In this document: positions 1-8,607 of the stretch, in pieces
Position numbering within the stretch: position 1 is the stretch's first letter
Layout of the letters: every line of letters begins with the position of its first letter
Assembly: GCF_021117275.1 (NCBI RefSeq)
Contig: NZ_CP088245.1
Span: 2,145,501 to 2,209,500, forward strand
From: Metabacillus sp. B2-18
GTDB lineage: Bacteria; Bacillota; Bacilli; Bacillales; Bacillaceae
DNA length: 64,000 nucleotides
Reading direction: 5' to 3'
Notes under the pieces: generated by a model
Databases searched by the model: none
The model's input: only the letters and a program-made list of their open reading frames with translations
What the model was told of the DNA's origin: nothing
Translations under genes and position numbers: made by a program

Positions 1-1
1 T

Positions 2-85
2 TTAACAGACGAAGAGTTATCGAGATTACTTCCGAAGAAAGAAGGCGACAAGTGGTTACAAGAAACGGAAGCGAGGCACTTTTAA
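2..85 (+). CDS. C-terminal end of an unidentified protein (partial)
   Basis: An open frame runs in from the window edge and ends at TAA after 27 codons. The residues are charged and helical in character (LTDEELSRLLPKKEGDKW at the start), as expected for the tail of a soluble protein. The rest lies outside the window, so no function can be given. The alternative frame starting at base 1 is open to base 147 but has a less protein-like composition. Confidence 0.5.
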   Translation, partial: LTDEELSRLLPKKEGDKWLQETEARHF

Positions 86-188
86 ATCATTCTAAATGTA
101 TAATATTTCCTGAACTTAAAGGATTTTTTCTTTTTCTGTTGAATTAAGGTGTTTAATGCACTTATCAATTAAAAAAGAGGTTTATATA

Positions 189-1805
189 ATGAATATGAAA
201 AGCAAGTGGATTCGTATGTCAAAGGTTTTGTTATTATTTTTTTCAATTTTTATAAGGATTTATTGGTTCAAACTAAGAAAAAAAACTGAACAAGAATGGG
301 AATTATTATGGGAAAAGATTGGGGCAGATTTTCGAAAAACACTTTTTGAATTAGAAGGTTTGCTTATTAAAGTTGGTCAGATATTAAGTATACGTGCCGA
401 TTTGCTTCCTCATTCCTTTATTAAGCAAATTCAGGATTTAACTGATAAAGTACCTCCTTCAGAATGGAAGGAGATTCAAGCTGTGATTGAAGCTGAATGG
501 GGATGCGAACTTGATCAACACCTACGTTCAATTGAGAAAACCTCAATTGCATCTGCATCAATAGGGGAAGTATATCAAGGTATTTTAAAGAATGGTGCAA
601 AAGTAGCTATAAAAGTACAAAGACCACAGATTCAATCTATTGTTTCAATTGATTTTCGAACGTTAGGAATCGTTATTTGGTTTGCAGATCGTTTTGTTCC
701 GATTCCTAAGGAATTTATTAATTTTAAAGTGTTATACAAGGAATTAAAAAGTGTGATTGAGCAAGAACTCGATTTTCAAAAAGAAATGAAATCATTACTA
801 TTTTTTAAAGAAAGATTTAAAGAAGATGATGACGTGAAAATTCCACATGTTTATTCTGATCTTTGCACATCAAAAATTATCGTAATGGAATGGGTTGAAG
901 GAATAAGGTTAACTAACGATAAAGCTCTTGAGTCGTTAGAGTTAAATCGTGAAGAGCTTGCACAACGACTTCTTAAGGTTTTTCTTCCTCAATGGCTCGA
1001 GCCTGGAATATTTCACGCCGATCCACATCCGGGAAATATCCTCATTACTAAGGATGGACAAGTAATTTTATTAGATTTTGGAATGGTGGGGGAAATAACT
1101 AAAAAAGATGCTTCATATTTTCAAAGTTTAATTGGAAGCTTACTTGCAAAGGATTACTCTAAAGCAGTAGAATGCTTATCACAATTAGGATTTCTACACC
1201 CTCAAGCTGACTTTAGAACAATGGAAAAACTACTTGCTGAATTAGTTTCCTTTGATACAGCTGCTTTAAAAGAAACAGATTTAATTCAATTGAAAATGGA
1301 AATGAATGATATGATTCAAGCACTACCTATTCAAGTTCCAACAAGGTTTGTTTTTCTCGGTCGATCAGTTGTAACAATTGAAGGAATTCTTCGTCAAGTT
1401 GCGCCTGAAGCAGAAATTTTAGAATTAGGAAGACCTGTTTTTATGAGGTGGCTACAAAAGCAAGGTAATTCTAAATGGACGTTTCTCTGGCAATGGGCTC
1501 AATCTCAGCCTGTTTTTAAGGTCGTCCATTCTGTAAATGAGTTTTTACGACTACCTCAGAAATTAGAGTCAATAAAGGAAACGGAGCAGAGAAGACATTT
1601 CCAGTTTGTTATATTTGAAAATAATAAAAAACGATTTTTTCAACTACTACTAATAGGACTAATCGGATTTTGTATGGGATTATATAGCGGACAATCTGTT
1701 CTTTGGCAATTATCTACAGCTATTGGGTTCATATCGATTATTGGGTACTTCATTTGTAGTTTTAAACAGAAAAAATGGATGAAATATATGCAGGAACGAA
1801 AATGA
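189..1805 (+). CDS. ABC1/AarF/UbiB-family kinase-like membrane protein
   Basis: Belongs to the ABC1 (AarF/UbiB) atypical kinase family, whose members bind ATP and support isoprenoid-quinone or lipid homeostasis; the substrate in Bacillus is not settled. Seen in the sequence: the family motif around KVGQILSIRADLLP, the VAIKVQRP lysine strand, the catalytic-loop HADPHPGNILIT, the metal-binding LLDFGMVGE, and two hydrophobic C-terminal segments that would anchor it in the membrane, which is typical of this family. About 538 residues, near full family length. I chose ATG 189 because AAAAAGAGG lies 8 bases upstream; a longer start at 156 has no such site. A hairpin terminator follows. Confidence 0.85.
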   Translation: MNMKSKWIRMSKVLLLFFSIFIRIYWFKLRKKTEQEWELLWEKIGADFRKTLFELEGLLIKVGQILSIRADLLPHSFIKQIQDLTDKVPPSEWKEIQAVIEAEWGCELDQHLRSIEKTSIASASIGEVYQGILKNGAKVAIKVQRPQIQSIVSIDFRTLGIVIWFADRFVPIPKEFINFKVLYKELKSVIEQELDFQKEMKSLLFFKERFKEDDDVKIPHVYSDLCTSKIIVMEWVEGIRLTNDKALESLELNREELAQRLLKVFLPQWLEPGIFHADPHPGNILITKDGQVILLDFGMVGEITKKDASYFQSLIGSLLAKDYSKAVECLSQLGFLHPQADFRTMEKLLAELVSFDTAALKETDLIQLKMEMNDMIQALPIQVPTRFVFLGRSVVTIEGILRQVAPEAEILELGRPVFMRWLQKQGNSKWTFLWQWAQSQPVFKVVHSVNEFLRLPQKLESIKETEQRRHFQFVIFENNKKRFFQLLLIGLIGFCMGLYSGQSVLWQLSTAIGFISIIGYFICSFKQKKWMKYMQERK

Positions 1806-1829
1806 ATGAAATGGACATGTTTAAAAGTA

Positions 1830-1866
1830 AGAGTATACATTCGTCTAGAGTGTATACTCTTTTTAA
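1830..1866 (+). terminator. Rho-independent terminator after the ABC1 kinase gene
   Basis: Ten-base arms AGAGTATACA and TGTATACTCT enclose an 11-base loop and are followed by a T run, 25 bases after the stop codon at 1805. Confidence 0.8.
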
Positions 1867-1958
1867 TTCAAGGATATTAAAAGGTGTATATAGGATTCCT
1901 CTTAATGGTTAAACTGTTTATCTGGATATATCGGTAGCTTTAATTGAGGAGGAAAAGA

Positions 1959-2444
1959 ATGTTTTCTGATTTCAATAAATATTTATCATGTAATCTATGG
2001 TCTGGTTTTTTATTTGGAATAGGTTTAGCAGCCTTTATCGATGAAACTGTGTTTCATCAACTTTTGCGTTGGCATCATTTTTATGATCGATCAACAACAG
2101 ATGTTGGACTAATATCTGATGGACTTTTTCATGCATTTAGTTGGTTTGCTACAATTTGGGGGTTGTTTATACTTGCCGATCTTCGAAGAAAACAAGGATT
2201 TTGGTTTAAAAGGTGGTGGGGAGGTATGCTTGTAGGTTCCGGTGGATTTCAACTTTACGATGGGATTATTCAACACAAATTAATGAGAATTCATCAGATT
2301 CGCTATGTAGAAAATATCCTTCCTTATGATTTGATTTGGAACATAATAGCCGCAATCATGATTTTAGTTGGCTCTATTCTTTTGTTTCAAACCAAAAATC
2401 ATGAGAAAAAAAGCAAGGGAATGGATGCTATATATGAACGATAA
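1959..2444 (+). CDS. DUF2243 family membrane protein
   Basis: A 161-residue protein with about four hydrophobic segments and conserved-looking histidines (TVFHQLLRWHHFYD, LFHAFSW, GIIQHKLMRIHQ), matching the DUF2243 family as I know it. The family has no proven function but often sits beside CtaG, as here, which suggests a role in cytochrome oxidase or copper handling (inference). Start ATG 1959 is preferred over TTG 1944 because GAGGAGG lies 6-7 bases upstream of the ATG. The end overlaps the start of the next gene, so the two are probably translationally coupled. Confidence 0.75.
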   Translation: MFSDFNKYLSCNLWSGFLFGIGLAAFIDETVFHQLLRWHHFYDRSTTDVGLISDGLFHAFSWFATIWGLFILADLRRKQGFWFKRWWGGMLVGSGGFQLYDGIIQHKLMRIHQIRYVENILPYDLIWNIIAAIMILVGSILLFQTKNHEKKSKGMDAIYER

Positions 2445-3216
2445 TCATAATCACCATTTAACTGGTACCCTTGATCTATACTTTATAGTAGGATTTTGCT
2501 TGCTTCTTTTCATTTATGTGCATGCAGCTGTAATTGCAAATCATAAAAAAAGAAAGTGGCCTCTTTATCGAACAATATTTTGGATATTAGGTATTTTATG
2601 TGCTGCTATTTCATTGATCGGACCTATTGCTAATCGGGCACTTTTCGATTTTACATTTCATATGGTTGGTCATTTATTGCTTGGAATGCTTTCCCCGTTA
2701 TTATTGGTCCTTGCAGCTCCAATATCTTTAATGATGAGGGCATTGAGTGTGACAGCTTCCCGACGTTTGTCTCGTGTTTTAAGAAGCTGGCCAATTAGAC
2801 TGATCAGTGATCCAATCGCTTCTTCTTTGCTTAATATAGGTGGGTTATGGATACTTTATTTAACTGACCTTTACTCACTCATGCATCAGAATGTGTTTTT
2901 GCATTTTATCATACATATTCATGTTTTTTTGGCAGGTTATCTTTTTACGTCTTCAATGATCTCGTTTGATCCAAACCCTCATAAAGCAAGTTTTACATAC
3001 CGTACTTGTGTCTTGATTATTACTCTAGCTGGTCATGGTATTTTATCAAAATTAATATATGCTAATCCACCAGCTTCTGTTTCAAAAGTTCATGCAGAGG
3101 ATGGGGCAATGTTGATGTACTATGGCGGGGATATCATAGACCTTGTTCTCATTTATTTTCTTTGTTTAGAATGGTATAAAGCAACTAGACCAAGGGTAAC
3201 TACAATAACTACGTAA
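2425..3216 (+). CDS. ctaG: Cytochrome c oxidase assembly factor CtaG (caa3-type)
   Basis: A polytopic protein of about 263 residues with seven likely membrane segments. The motifs HMVGHLLLGMLSPLLLVLAAP, HFIIHIHVFLAGYLF and LAGHGILSKLIYA carry the membrane histidines typical of the caa3_CtaG family, which is needed to build the CuB-containing caa3 oxidase in Bacillus. It overlaps the DUF2243 gene by 20 bases, so the two form an operon. The start is uncertain: ATG 2425 and ATG 2434 both follow AAGGGA, at spacings of 4 and 13, and an in-frame ATG at 2401 also exists. A terminator hairpin follows. Confidence 0.85.
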   Translation: MLYMNDNHNHHLTGTLDLYFIVGFCLLLFIYVHAAVIANHKKRKWPLYRTIFWILGILCAAISLIGPIANRALFDFTFHMVGHLLLGMLSPLLLVLAAPISLMMRALSVTASRRLSRVLRSWPIRLISDPIASSLLNIGGLWILYLTDLYSLMHQNVFLHFIIHIHVFLAGYLFTSSMISFDPNPHKASFTYRTCVLIITLAGHGILSKLIYANPPASVSKVHAEDGAMLMYYGGDIIDLVLIYFLCLEWYKATRPRVTTITT

Positions 3217-3242
3217 TGGAATTAGCCTTACGTAGGTTTTTT
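3208..3242 (+). terminator. Terminator after ctaG
   Basis: Arms CTACGTAA and TTACGTAG, an 11-base loop, then a T run. The left arm overlaps the end of the ctaG coding region. Confidence 0.7.
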
Positions 3243-3331
3243 ATGATAATTTCTAATTTGGCACTAAAAAAAGAAAAATATTTTACAAAGTTCTAAGTTT
3301 AGTAGATTATAGGTTTTATGGAGGTAGTGCA

Positions 3332-3958
3332 ATGTTTACATTACAAAATATTCGTTACAAAAAAATATTAAAAATTGAATCACTTCATATACCAGCAAAT
3401 AAAGTGACTTTTCTTGTCGGAGAAAGTGGTGCAGGAAAATCAACATTATTAAAAATGTTAAATATCATGTTGTCTCCAGACCATGGTGAGATTTTTTATA
3501 AAAAAGAAAATATAGATGATCTTGATCCTATATATCATAGAAGAAATGTTATTATGCTGTCACAACAACCGACGATATTTGAAGGAACAATTAGAGAAAA
3601 CTTGAACAAAGGTCTTATTTTCGCAGGTGAAAAAGAAAAAGAAGATAAAGAGCTAAAACAAGCACTAACTATTGTTCATTTAGAGAAAGATCTTGATGAA
3701 AAGGCTGATACCCTTTCAGGAGGGGAAAAACAAAGACTTGCGCTTGCACGAATTCTCCTGTTAGATGCGGAAGTTTATTTATTGGATGAACCGACTTCAG
3801 CCCTAGATGAGGTAACGGAAGAACTGGTCATGAAGAATTTTATTGAAATGATAAAGAAAAATAATAAAACAGCCATTCTTATTACACATTCCCAAAAGCT
3901 TGTTTCCACTTATGCTGAAAATGTTGTTACCCTAAAGAAAAATGGGAGTGAGAGTTGA
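3332..3958 (+). CDS. FetA-type ABC transporter ATP-binding protein
   Basis: A 208-residue ATPase subunit of an ABC exporter. Walker A is GESGAGKST (about residues 30-38), the signature is LSGGEKQRLALAR, and Walker B with the catalytic Glu is VYLLDEPTSALDE, followed by the switch His in LITHSQ. The short length and the following FetB-type permease gene identify it as the FetA (YbbL) type, which in E. coli exports iron and raises resistance to oxidative stress. ATG 3332 follows GGAGGT at 6 bases. The stop overlaps the next start by one base (TGATG), so the two are coupled. Confidence 0.8.
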   Translation: MFTLQNIRYKKILKIESLHIPANKVTFLVGESGAGKSTLLKMLNIMLSPDHGEIFYKKENIDDLDPIYHRRNVIMLSQQPTIFEGTIRENLNKGLIFAGEKEKEDKELKQALTIVHLEKDLDEKADTLSGGEKQRLALARILLLDAEVYLLDEPTSALDEVTEELVMKNFIEMIKKNNKTAILITHSQKLVSTYAENVVTLKKNGSES

Positions 3959-4743
3959 TGGGAAATGTGATAAGAGATATTGAGCTGTGGAGGCTTGCTG
4001 CTGGATATTTATTTATAATATTATTGATTGCATTCGTTAGATGGAGAGGCTTAAATAGAGAAATCCGCATAATTGTTTCTACAGCAAGAATGACAATTCA
4101 ATTAGTGGTCGTAGGATATATCCTAACGTACATTTTTGAGGATCCAAACCCTTATATCATCACCTTTATTGTGTTGTTTATGCTTACATTTTCAATTTTT
4201 AATACATACAAGCAGGTGGCAAAACCATTATCTAGAAAACTAAAACAAATTATTGCTCTCTCAATGACGGCCGGTTCGCTTCTAACGTTGCTTTACTTTA
4301 ATTTTGTTGTCATTCATTTTCAGCCTTGGTATGAGCCTCATTATCTGATTCCAATAGCAGGAATGATTATAGGAAACTCAATGACAGGGATTACTCTTGG
4401 TGTGAAAAATTTAGTAGAAGGTATTGAAAAGGAAAAGCACTTAATTGAGGGTGCACTCATGTTGGGAGCTAAACCTGAAGCCGCCACCAAGTCTGTTGTC
4501 AACGCCGCGTTTGATTCAGCAATATTACCAACAATTAATAGTATGGTAGGTATGGGAATTGTTTTCTTACCAGGCATGATGACAGGTCAAATATTAGCCG
4601 GAATAAATCCAATAATAGCGATTGAATATCAAATTGCTGTATTGCTTGGTATTGCTGGAAGTGTAGCTCTAACAGTCATGATTTTTACATCATTTAGTTA
4701 TAAAACTTTCTTTAATGATCGTCAACAGTTTATAAATAAGTAA
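3958..4743 (+). CDS. fetB: FetB-type iron export ABC permease
   Basis: A 261-residue polytopic protein of the UPF0014/FetB family, the membrane partner of the preceding ATPase. Hydrophobic segments and the family motif IAGMIIGNSMTGITLGVKNL, then EGALMLGA and FLPGMMTGQILAGINP, are visible. Start ATG 3958 overlaps the upstream TGA; TTG 3955 is possible but less likely. In E. coli the pair pumps iron out of the cytoplasm; applying this here is inference from family. A strong hairpin terminator follows directly. Confidence 0.8.
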   Translation: MGNVIRDIELWRLAAGYLFIILLIAFVRWRGLNREIRIIVSTARMTIQLVVVGYILTYIFEDPNPYIITFIVLFMLTFSIFNTYKQVAKPLSRKLKQIIALSMTAGSLLTLLYFNFVVIHFQPWYEPHYLIPIAGMIIGNSMTGITLGVKNLVEGIEKEKHLIEGALMLGAKPEAATKSVVNAAFDSAILPTINSMVGMGIVFLPGMMTGQILAGINPIIAIEYQIAVLLGIAGSVALTVMIFTSFSYKTFFNDRQQFINK

Positions 4744-4790
4744 AAGCTATTTTATGCAGCTTTGCGAGCTGCGTAATTAGCTTTTTTATT
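4741..4790 (+). terminator. Terminator after fetB
   Basis: A long hairpin with an outer AAAGCTA/TAGCTTTT stem and an inner GCAGC/GCTGC stem, followed by T-rich sequence, begins at the stop codon of fetB. Confidence 0.75.
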
Positions 4791-4817
4791 TTATTAATTC
4801 ATATTTCAGGAATGATA

Positions 4818-4846
4818 TTGACAAATTTTACCTAAGAGGGTAAAGT
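4818..4846 (+). promoter_or_regulatory. Sigma-A promoter with a palindrome in the spacer, upstream of the CzcO-like gene
   Basis: TTGACA at 4818-4823, a 17-base spacer, then TAAAGT at 4841-4846. The spacer and -10 contain the inverted repeat TTTACC-N6-GGTAAA, a likely operator placed where a repressor or MerR-type activator would act. The start codon lies 46 bases downstream. Confidence 0.55.
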
Positions 4847-4891
4847 GTATGTGAACATATGTACATATATTGTATATGAGGTGTGGTTACG

Positions 4892-5944
4892 ATGATATAT
4901 GATGTTTTAATTATTGGTGCAGGTCAAGCGGGTCTTTCAATGGGGTATTTTCTTAAGCAAAGTCATTTATCCTTTTTAATTATAGATAAGGAGCAAGAAA
5001 TTGGAAGTGTATGGAGGAAACGCTATGATTCTTTGGTTTTATTTACACCTAAAAGATACAGTTCTTTACCAGGTTTGATGATGGAAGGAAATTTAGATGA
5101 ATTTCCCCCAAAAAACGAGATTGTTGCGTATCTTAAAAAATATGCAACTACCTTTTCTTTACCAATAAAACATGGTACCGAAGTGATTAGAGTAGAAAAA
5201 ACTAAAAATATTTTTCATGTAGTAACAAATAGAGGAGCATTGTTAGCAAAACAAATAATAGTTGCTACAGGACCTTTTCAAACACCGAAAATACCTGAAA
5301 TCTCTCAAAAACTAGATCACAGCATTAAACAACTTCACTCATCTCAATATAAAAATAGTACTCAACTACAGGATGGGGCTGTTTTAGTGATTGGGGGAGG
5401 AAACTCTGGAACACAAATAGCGGTTGAATTATCGAAATCAAAAGAAGTATATTTATCTATTAGTCAAAAGCTGACATTCTTACCGTTAACTTTTGCCTCT
5501 AAAAGTATATTTTGGTGGTTTGATAAATTAGGTATTTTACATGCGAACCGTGACTCTTTTATAGCTAAAAAGCTTCAACAACAAGGCGATCCTATTTTTG
5601 GATATAATTTAAAAGAATTAATTCGAAAAGGGAAAGTGATCTTAAAGACTAGAACAAAAAATGCTGAACATACGACCATATACTTTGAAGATGGAGATAC
5701 ATTAAAAGTGAAAAACATCATATGGGCAACAGGATTTTACTCAAATTACCATTGGCTTAAAATAAAAGAAGCTTTTGATAAACAAGGAAATCCAAAGCAT
5801 AAAAGAGGTGTTACTAGTGTTAGTGGATTGTACTTTTTAGGACTTCCATGGCAGCATAGAAGAGGCTCAGCACTATTGCTGGGGGTTGGAAATGATGCAA
5901 AATATCTATGTCAACAAATTATTAAAAATGTAAATAGCATGTAG
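4892..5944 (+). CDS. CzcO-like FAD-dependent oxidoreductase
   Basis: A 350-residue flavoprotein of the flavin monooxygenase/CzcO group. It has an N-terminal FAD-binding Rossmann motif GAGQAGLSMG (about residues 8-17), the second nucleotide-binding motif GGGNSGTQIA near the middle, and an ATGFYSNYHWL motif near the C-terminus. In B. subtilis, CzcO is linked to the CzcD metal exporter; the substrate here is unknown. ATG 4892 is chosen because GAGGTG lies 8 bases upstream. The gene has its own promoter with an inverted repeat and is followed after 14 bases by the DUF523 gene, so the two are probably co-transcribed. Confidence 0.75.
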   Translation: MIYDVLIIGAGQAGLSMGYFLKQSHLSFLIIDKEQEIGSVWRKRYDSLVLFTPKRYSSLPGLMMEGNLDEFPPKNEIVAYLKKYATTFSLPIKHGTEVIRVEKTKNIFHVVTNRGALLAKQIIVATGPFQTPKIPEISQKLDHSIKQLHSSQYKNSTQLQDGAVLVIGGGNSGTQIAVELSKSKEVYLSISQKLTFLPLTFASKSIFWWFDKLGILHANRDSFIAKKLQQQGDPIFGYNLKELIRKGKVILKTRTKNAEHTTIYFEDGDTLKVKNIIWATGFYSNYHWLKIKEAFDKQGNPKHKRGVTSVSGLYFLGLPWQHRRGSALLLGVGNDAKYLCQQIIKNVNSM

Positions 5945-5958
5945 GGAGATGACGTGTA

Positions 5959-6414
5959 GTGTTGTTAGTTAGCTCTTGTTTGGCCGGTTTGGAAGTAAGA
6001 TACAATGGAACACACAGTCTACTTAAAGAAATAAGGGATTTAGTAAACGAAAACAAAGCTGTAACCGTTTGTCCTGAATTACTCGGAGGCTTCACCACAC
6101 CAAGAGAGCCAGCAGAAATTGTTGGAGGAAATGGAGAAGATGTTTTAGATGGACATGCTAGAGTGGTGGAAAAGTCAGGAAAAGATGTAACGCAGCTATA
6201 CATAAGAGGTGCATATTCAACATTAGAAAAAGCCATAGAGATGAAAGCAAAAGTAGTGATTTTAAAAGATTATAGTCCTTCATGCGGAAGTTCAATGATT
6301 TACAATGGTAGGTTTAAGGGGAAAAAAGTAATTGGAAACGGGGTAACAACAGCTTTATTGAAAAGAAATGGGATAATGGTGTTTTCTGAAAGCAATCTGC
6401 CTGATAAATTGTAA
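5959..6414 (+). CDS. DUF523 family protein
   Basis: A 151-residue protein matching DUF523 from CLAGLEVRYNG at the N-terminus, VCPELLGGFTTPREPAEI, and KDYSPSCGSSMIYNG. The spaced cysteines (CL.., VCPE, PSCGS) suggest metal or Fe-S binding, but the family has no proven role. Translation starts at GTG 5959, with AGGGAGA about 9 bases upstream. It lies 14 bases after the flavoprotein gene, in the same transcription unit. No clear terminator is seen before the next gene. Confidence 0.75.
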   Translation: MLLVSSCLAGLEVRYNGTHSLLKEIRDLVNENKAVTVCPELLGGFTTPREPAEIVGGNGEDVLDGHARVVEKSGKDVTQLYIRGAYSTLEKAIEMKAKVVILKDYSPSCGSSMIYNGRFKGKKVIGNGVTTALLKRNGIMVFSESNLPDKL

Positions 6415-6585
6415 AGATTCTCTTAGATTGGACTATCTCCAAGCGTTAAAAATAAACAATGAGATCCCTCATTATTTGTTCATGAACTGTGATTGGGGCT
6501 ATTATTGAGAGAGACTCAGATTATGGTACAATTACGTTATGTGAAAGGATGAAAATAATAAAATATTTAGAAAGTAGGAATAGAG

Positions 6586-7365
6586 ATGGCCACTAAAAGT
6601 GTGATTTTTTTTGATATAGATGGAACTTTACTTACACATGATAAAGAATTACCATTTTCAACTAAAGAAGCTATTTTTAAACTGAAAGATGAAGGACATG
6701 TTGTTGCGATTGCAACAGGTCGAGCTCCTTTTATGTTTGAAGATTTACGTGAAGAATTAAATATAAATACATATGTTAGCTATAATGGTCAATATGTCGT
6801 ACTAGATGGCGAAGTGCTTTTTACAAATCCTTTAAAGATTTCATCACTCGAAAAATTAACAGAAAACGCTCTTCTGAACGAGCATCCTGTTGTCTTTATG
6901 GATCATGAAGATATGAAAGCAAATGTTCCCGAACACCACTATATTAACGAAAGCATTTATTCATTAAAAATCAAACATTTTCCTACACATGATCCGTACT
7001 ACTATAAAGGTCGTGATTTGTATCAAACGCTTTTATTTTGCCCAGAAGGAGAAGAGAAGCAATACGAACAAAATTATCAGGATTTTGACTTTGTAAGGTG
7101 GCATCCTTTTTCAGTGGATGTTGTCCCAAGTGGCGGTTCAAAGGCAATTGGAATTAAGAAAATCGTTGAGAAGCTTGGATTTTCGGATGAACATCAATAT
7201 GCTTTTGGCGATGGTTTAAATGACATTGAAATGCTTTCAACTATAAAGAATAGTGTAGCAATGGGAAATGCAGAAAATCGTGTGAAGGAAGTCGCAAAAT
7301 ACGTAACTAAATCAGTTGAGGAAAATGGTATACTTCATGGACTTCAACAGGTAGGGCTTTTATAA
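6586..7365 (+). CDS. Cof-type HAD hydrolase
   Basis: A 259-residue phosphatase of the HAD superfamily, Cof subfamily (type IIB cap). Motif I is FFDIDGTLL with nucleophile Asp10 and acid Asp12; motif II is IATGRAP; motif IV is FGDGLNDIEML, and a conserved Lys precedes it in GGSKAIGIK. Such enzymes dephosphorylate small sugar or cofactor phosphates; the substrate cannot be told from sequence. ATG 6586 follows AGTAGGA. The gene stands alone between a 170-base gap and a strong terminator. Confidence 0.85.
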   Translation: MATKSVIFFDIDGTLLTHDKELPFSTKEAIFKLKDEGHVVAIATGRAPFMFEDLREELNINTYVSYNGQYVVLDGEVLFTNPLKISSLEKLTENALLNEHPVVFMDHEDMKANVPEHHYINESIYSLKIKHFPTHDPYYYKGRDLYQTLLFCPEGEEKQYEQNYQDFDFVRWHPFSVDVVPSGGSKAIGIKKIVEKLGFSDEHQYAFGDGLNDIEMLSTIKNSVAMGNAENRVKEVAKYVTKSVEENGILHGLQQVGLL

Positions 7366-7380
7366 TTTTTTTATGGTATA

Positions 7381-7416
7381 GAAATCAGGCGCTTAATATT
7401 CAGAGCGCCTGGTTTC
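7381..7416. terminator. Bidirectional terminator between convergent genes
   Basis: Twelve- to thirteen-base arms (GAAATCAGGCGCT and AGCGCCTGGTTTC, one non-Watson-Crick position) with A/T-rich flanks on both sides. It serves the HAD gene and the convergent minus-strand gene. Confidence 0.8.
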
Positions 7417-7418
7417 TA

Positions 7419-7676
7419 TTATTTAAATGATTGAGGGGCACCTGTTGAAGTATGTTCATTTACCCACTGAAGAGATACCTTAGAAACAGTTTCCCATCCC
7501 GGTATTTCAAGTTGATGTTGTTCAACCCAGCTCATGCAAAACTGTGAGTCAATATTATTTTGTTCACATTGATCAAGGAAATCCTGAATTGTTGTAACGG
7601 TACAGTTTTGCCATGAACCGCATGTATCCTGAAAAATATTCTTCATTTTATCCACTATTTCGTTGCTTCTATCCAT
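7419..7676 (-). CDS. Small cysteine-containing hypothetical protein
   Basis: An 85-residue soluble protein with three cysteines in the first half (DTCGSWQNC, LDQCEQ) and one in SQFCMSW, plus several tryptophans. I do not recognise the family. It is probably real: on the minus strand AAAGGAG lies about 8 bases before the ATG at 7676, and it ends against a shared terminator. No signal peptide or membrane segment is seen. The gene diverges from the DUF454 gene across a 220-base intergenic region. Confidence 0.6.
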   Translation of the reverse strand: MDRSNEIVDKMKNIFQDTCGSWQNCTVTTIQDFLDQCEQNNIDSQFCMSWVEQHQLEIPGWETVSKVSLQWVNEHTSTGAPQSFK

Positions 7677-7896
7677 ATTTGAAAACTCCTTTCATTTATT
7701 CATCACAGCCCAATACAGTATGTCCCCTGATTGATTATTTATGATATAGTAGTTTTCTTCAATTTCATTTAGTTACAAAATATTCTACATCTTCCTTAAA
7801 ATAACTTATAATAATAGATGAATAGTTTTTGATAAAGCGTTGAGCCTCACTATATTAGAAATCAGGTGATTAACAATCAAAAATATAAAAAATATA

Positions 7897-8286
7897 ATGT
7901 TTGCTATTCTTGGATTTATTTCCCTTGGTGTTGGAGTTGCGGGAATTATTCTCCCTATTTTACCCGGAGGTCCATTTTTTCTCTTAGCATCATTCTGCTT
8001 TGCAAAAAGCTCTAAGAAATTTGAAAGATGGTTTCAAAGTACCTCATTCTATAATAAATACGTTGAAGGTTTCCGACAGAAAAAAGGCATGACACTTAAA
8101 GAAAAAATTCGTATCAACCTAATTGCAGATACGTTCATCCTTTTTTCGGTCTTTTACATAAACATCCTAGTGATAAAAGTTATTTTAGTGCTACTTGCAA
8201 TATACAAGCACTATTATTTCTTAAAGAAAATTAAAACGATTAAACCAAAGCAAAAAGAAGCTGATAAAATTTTTTATAGGAAGTGA
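7897..8286 (+). CDS. DUF454 (YbaN-like) membrane protein
   Basis: About 129 residues with two N-terminal hydrophobic segments carrying the DUF454 signature GFISLGVGVAGIILPILPGGPFFLLASFCFAK-like stretch, then a conserved charged loop (KFERWF) and another membrane segment. The function is unknown in all bacteria. The start is unclear: ATG 7897 has no ribosome site, while AGGTGA at 7864-7869 sits 6 bases before an in-frame ATC at 7876, which would add KNIKNI-like residues usual at the N-terminus of this family. A non-ATG start is therefore possible. Confidence 0.7.
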   Translation: MFAILGFISLGVGVAGIILPILPGGPFFLLASFCFAKSSKKFERWFQSTSFYNKYVEGFRQKKGMTLKEKIRINLIADTFILFSVFYINILVIKVILVLLAIYKHYYFLKKIKTIKPKQKEADKIFYRK

Positions 8287-8607
8287 TTATTTAGCGAATG
8301 ATTAAGGGAAGTGGATAAGATAATACCTTTTGGGGATGATTCAGTTATATCAAATTATGACGGATTTTTATCACTCATTAATAATGTGCACATTTAATAA
8401 AAAAATACACAGCATGATTTTTTTATGAAGGACGAGACTACTTACAGTGAAAATACAAAACGTATTGAAGTTTCGATCAGTTCAAATAAAACAATGCTCA
8501 AAAGTTTTTTAGCATTATTTCACTAGGATACCTGTTGCTAGCTTGGAAAATCTATAGATATTGAAACATTTACATGAGAGGTTTAGTAATGGAAGGGAGA
8601 GAAATTA
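8287..8607. other. Gene-free stretch upstream of the TerC gene
   Basis: About 320 bases with no convincing gene. A 33-codon frame at 8425-8526 has no ribosome site. A hairpin (AATGCT/AGCATT around 8492-8515) lies about 100 bases before the TerC start. I looked for the manganese yybP-ykoY riboswitch often found before such genes and could not recognise its conserved core. Confidence 0.4.

Noticed and set aside
8425..8526. 33-codon frame before the TerC gene
   Set aside because: No ribosome site and no protein-like pattern.
8300..8600. Manganese (yybP-ykoY) riboswitch before the TerC gene
   Set aside because: The conserved core and paired junction could not be found.
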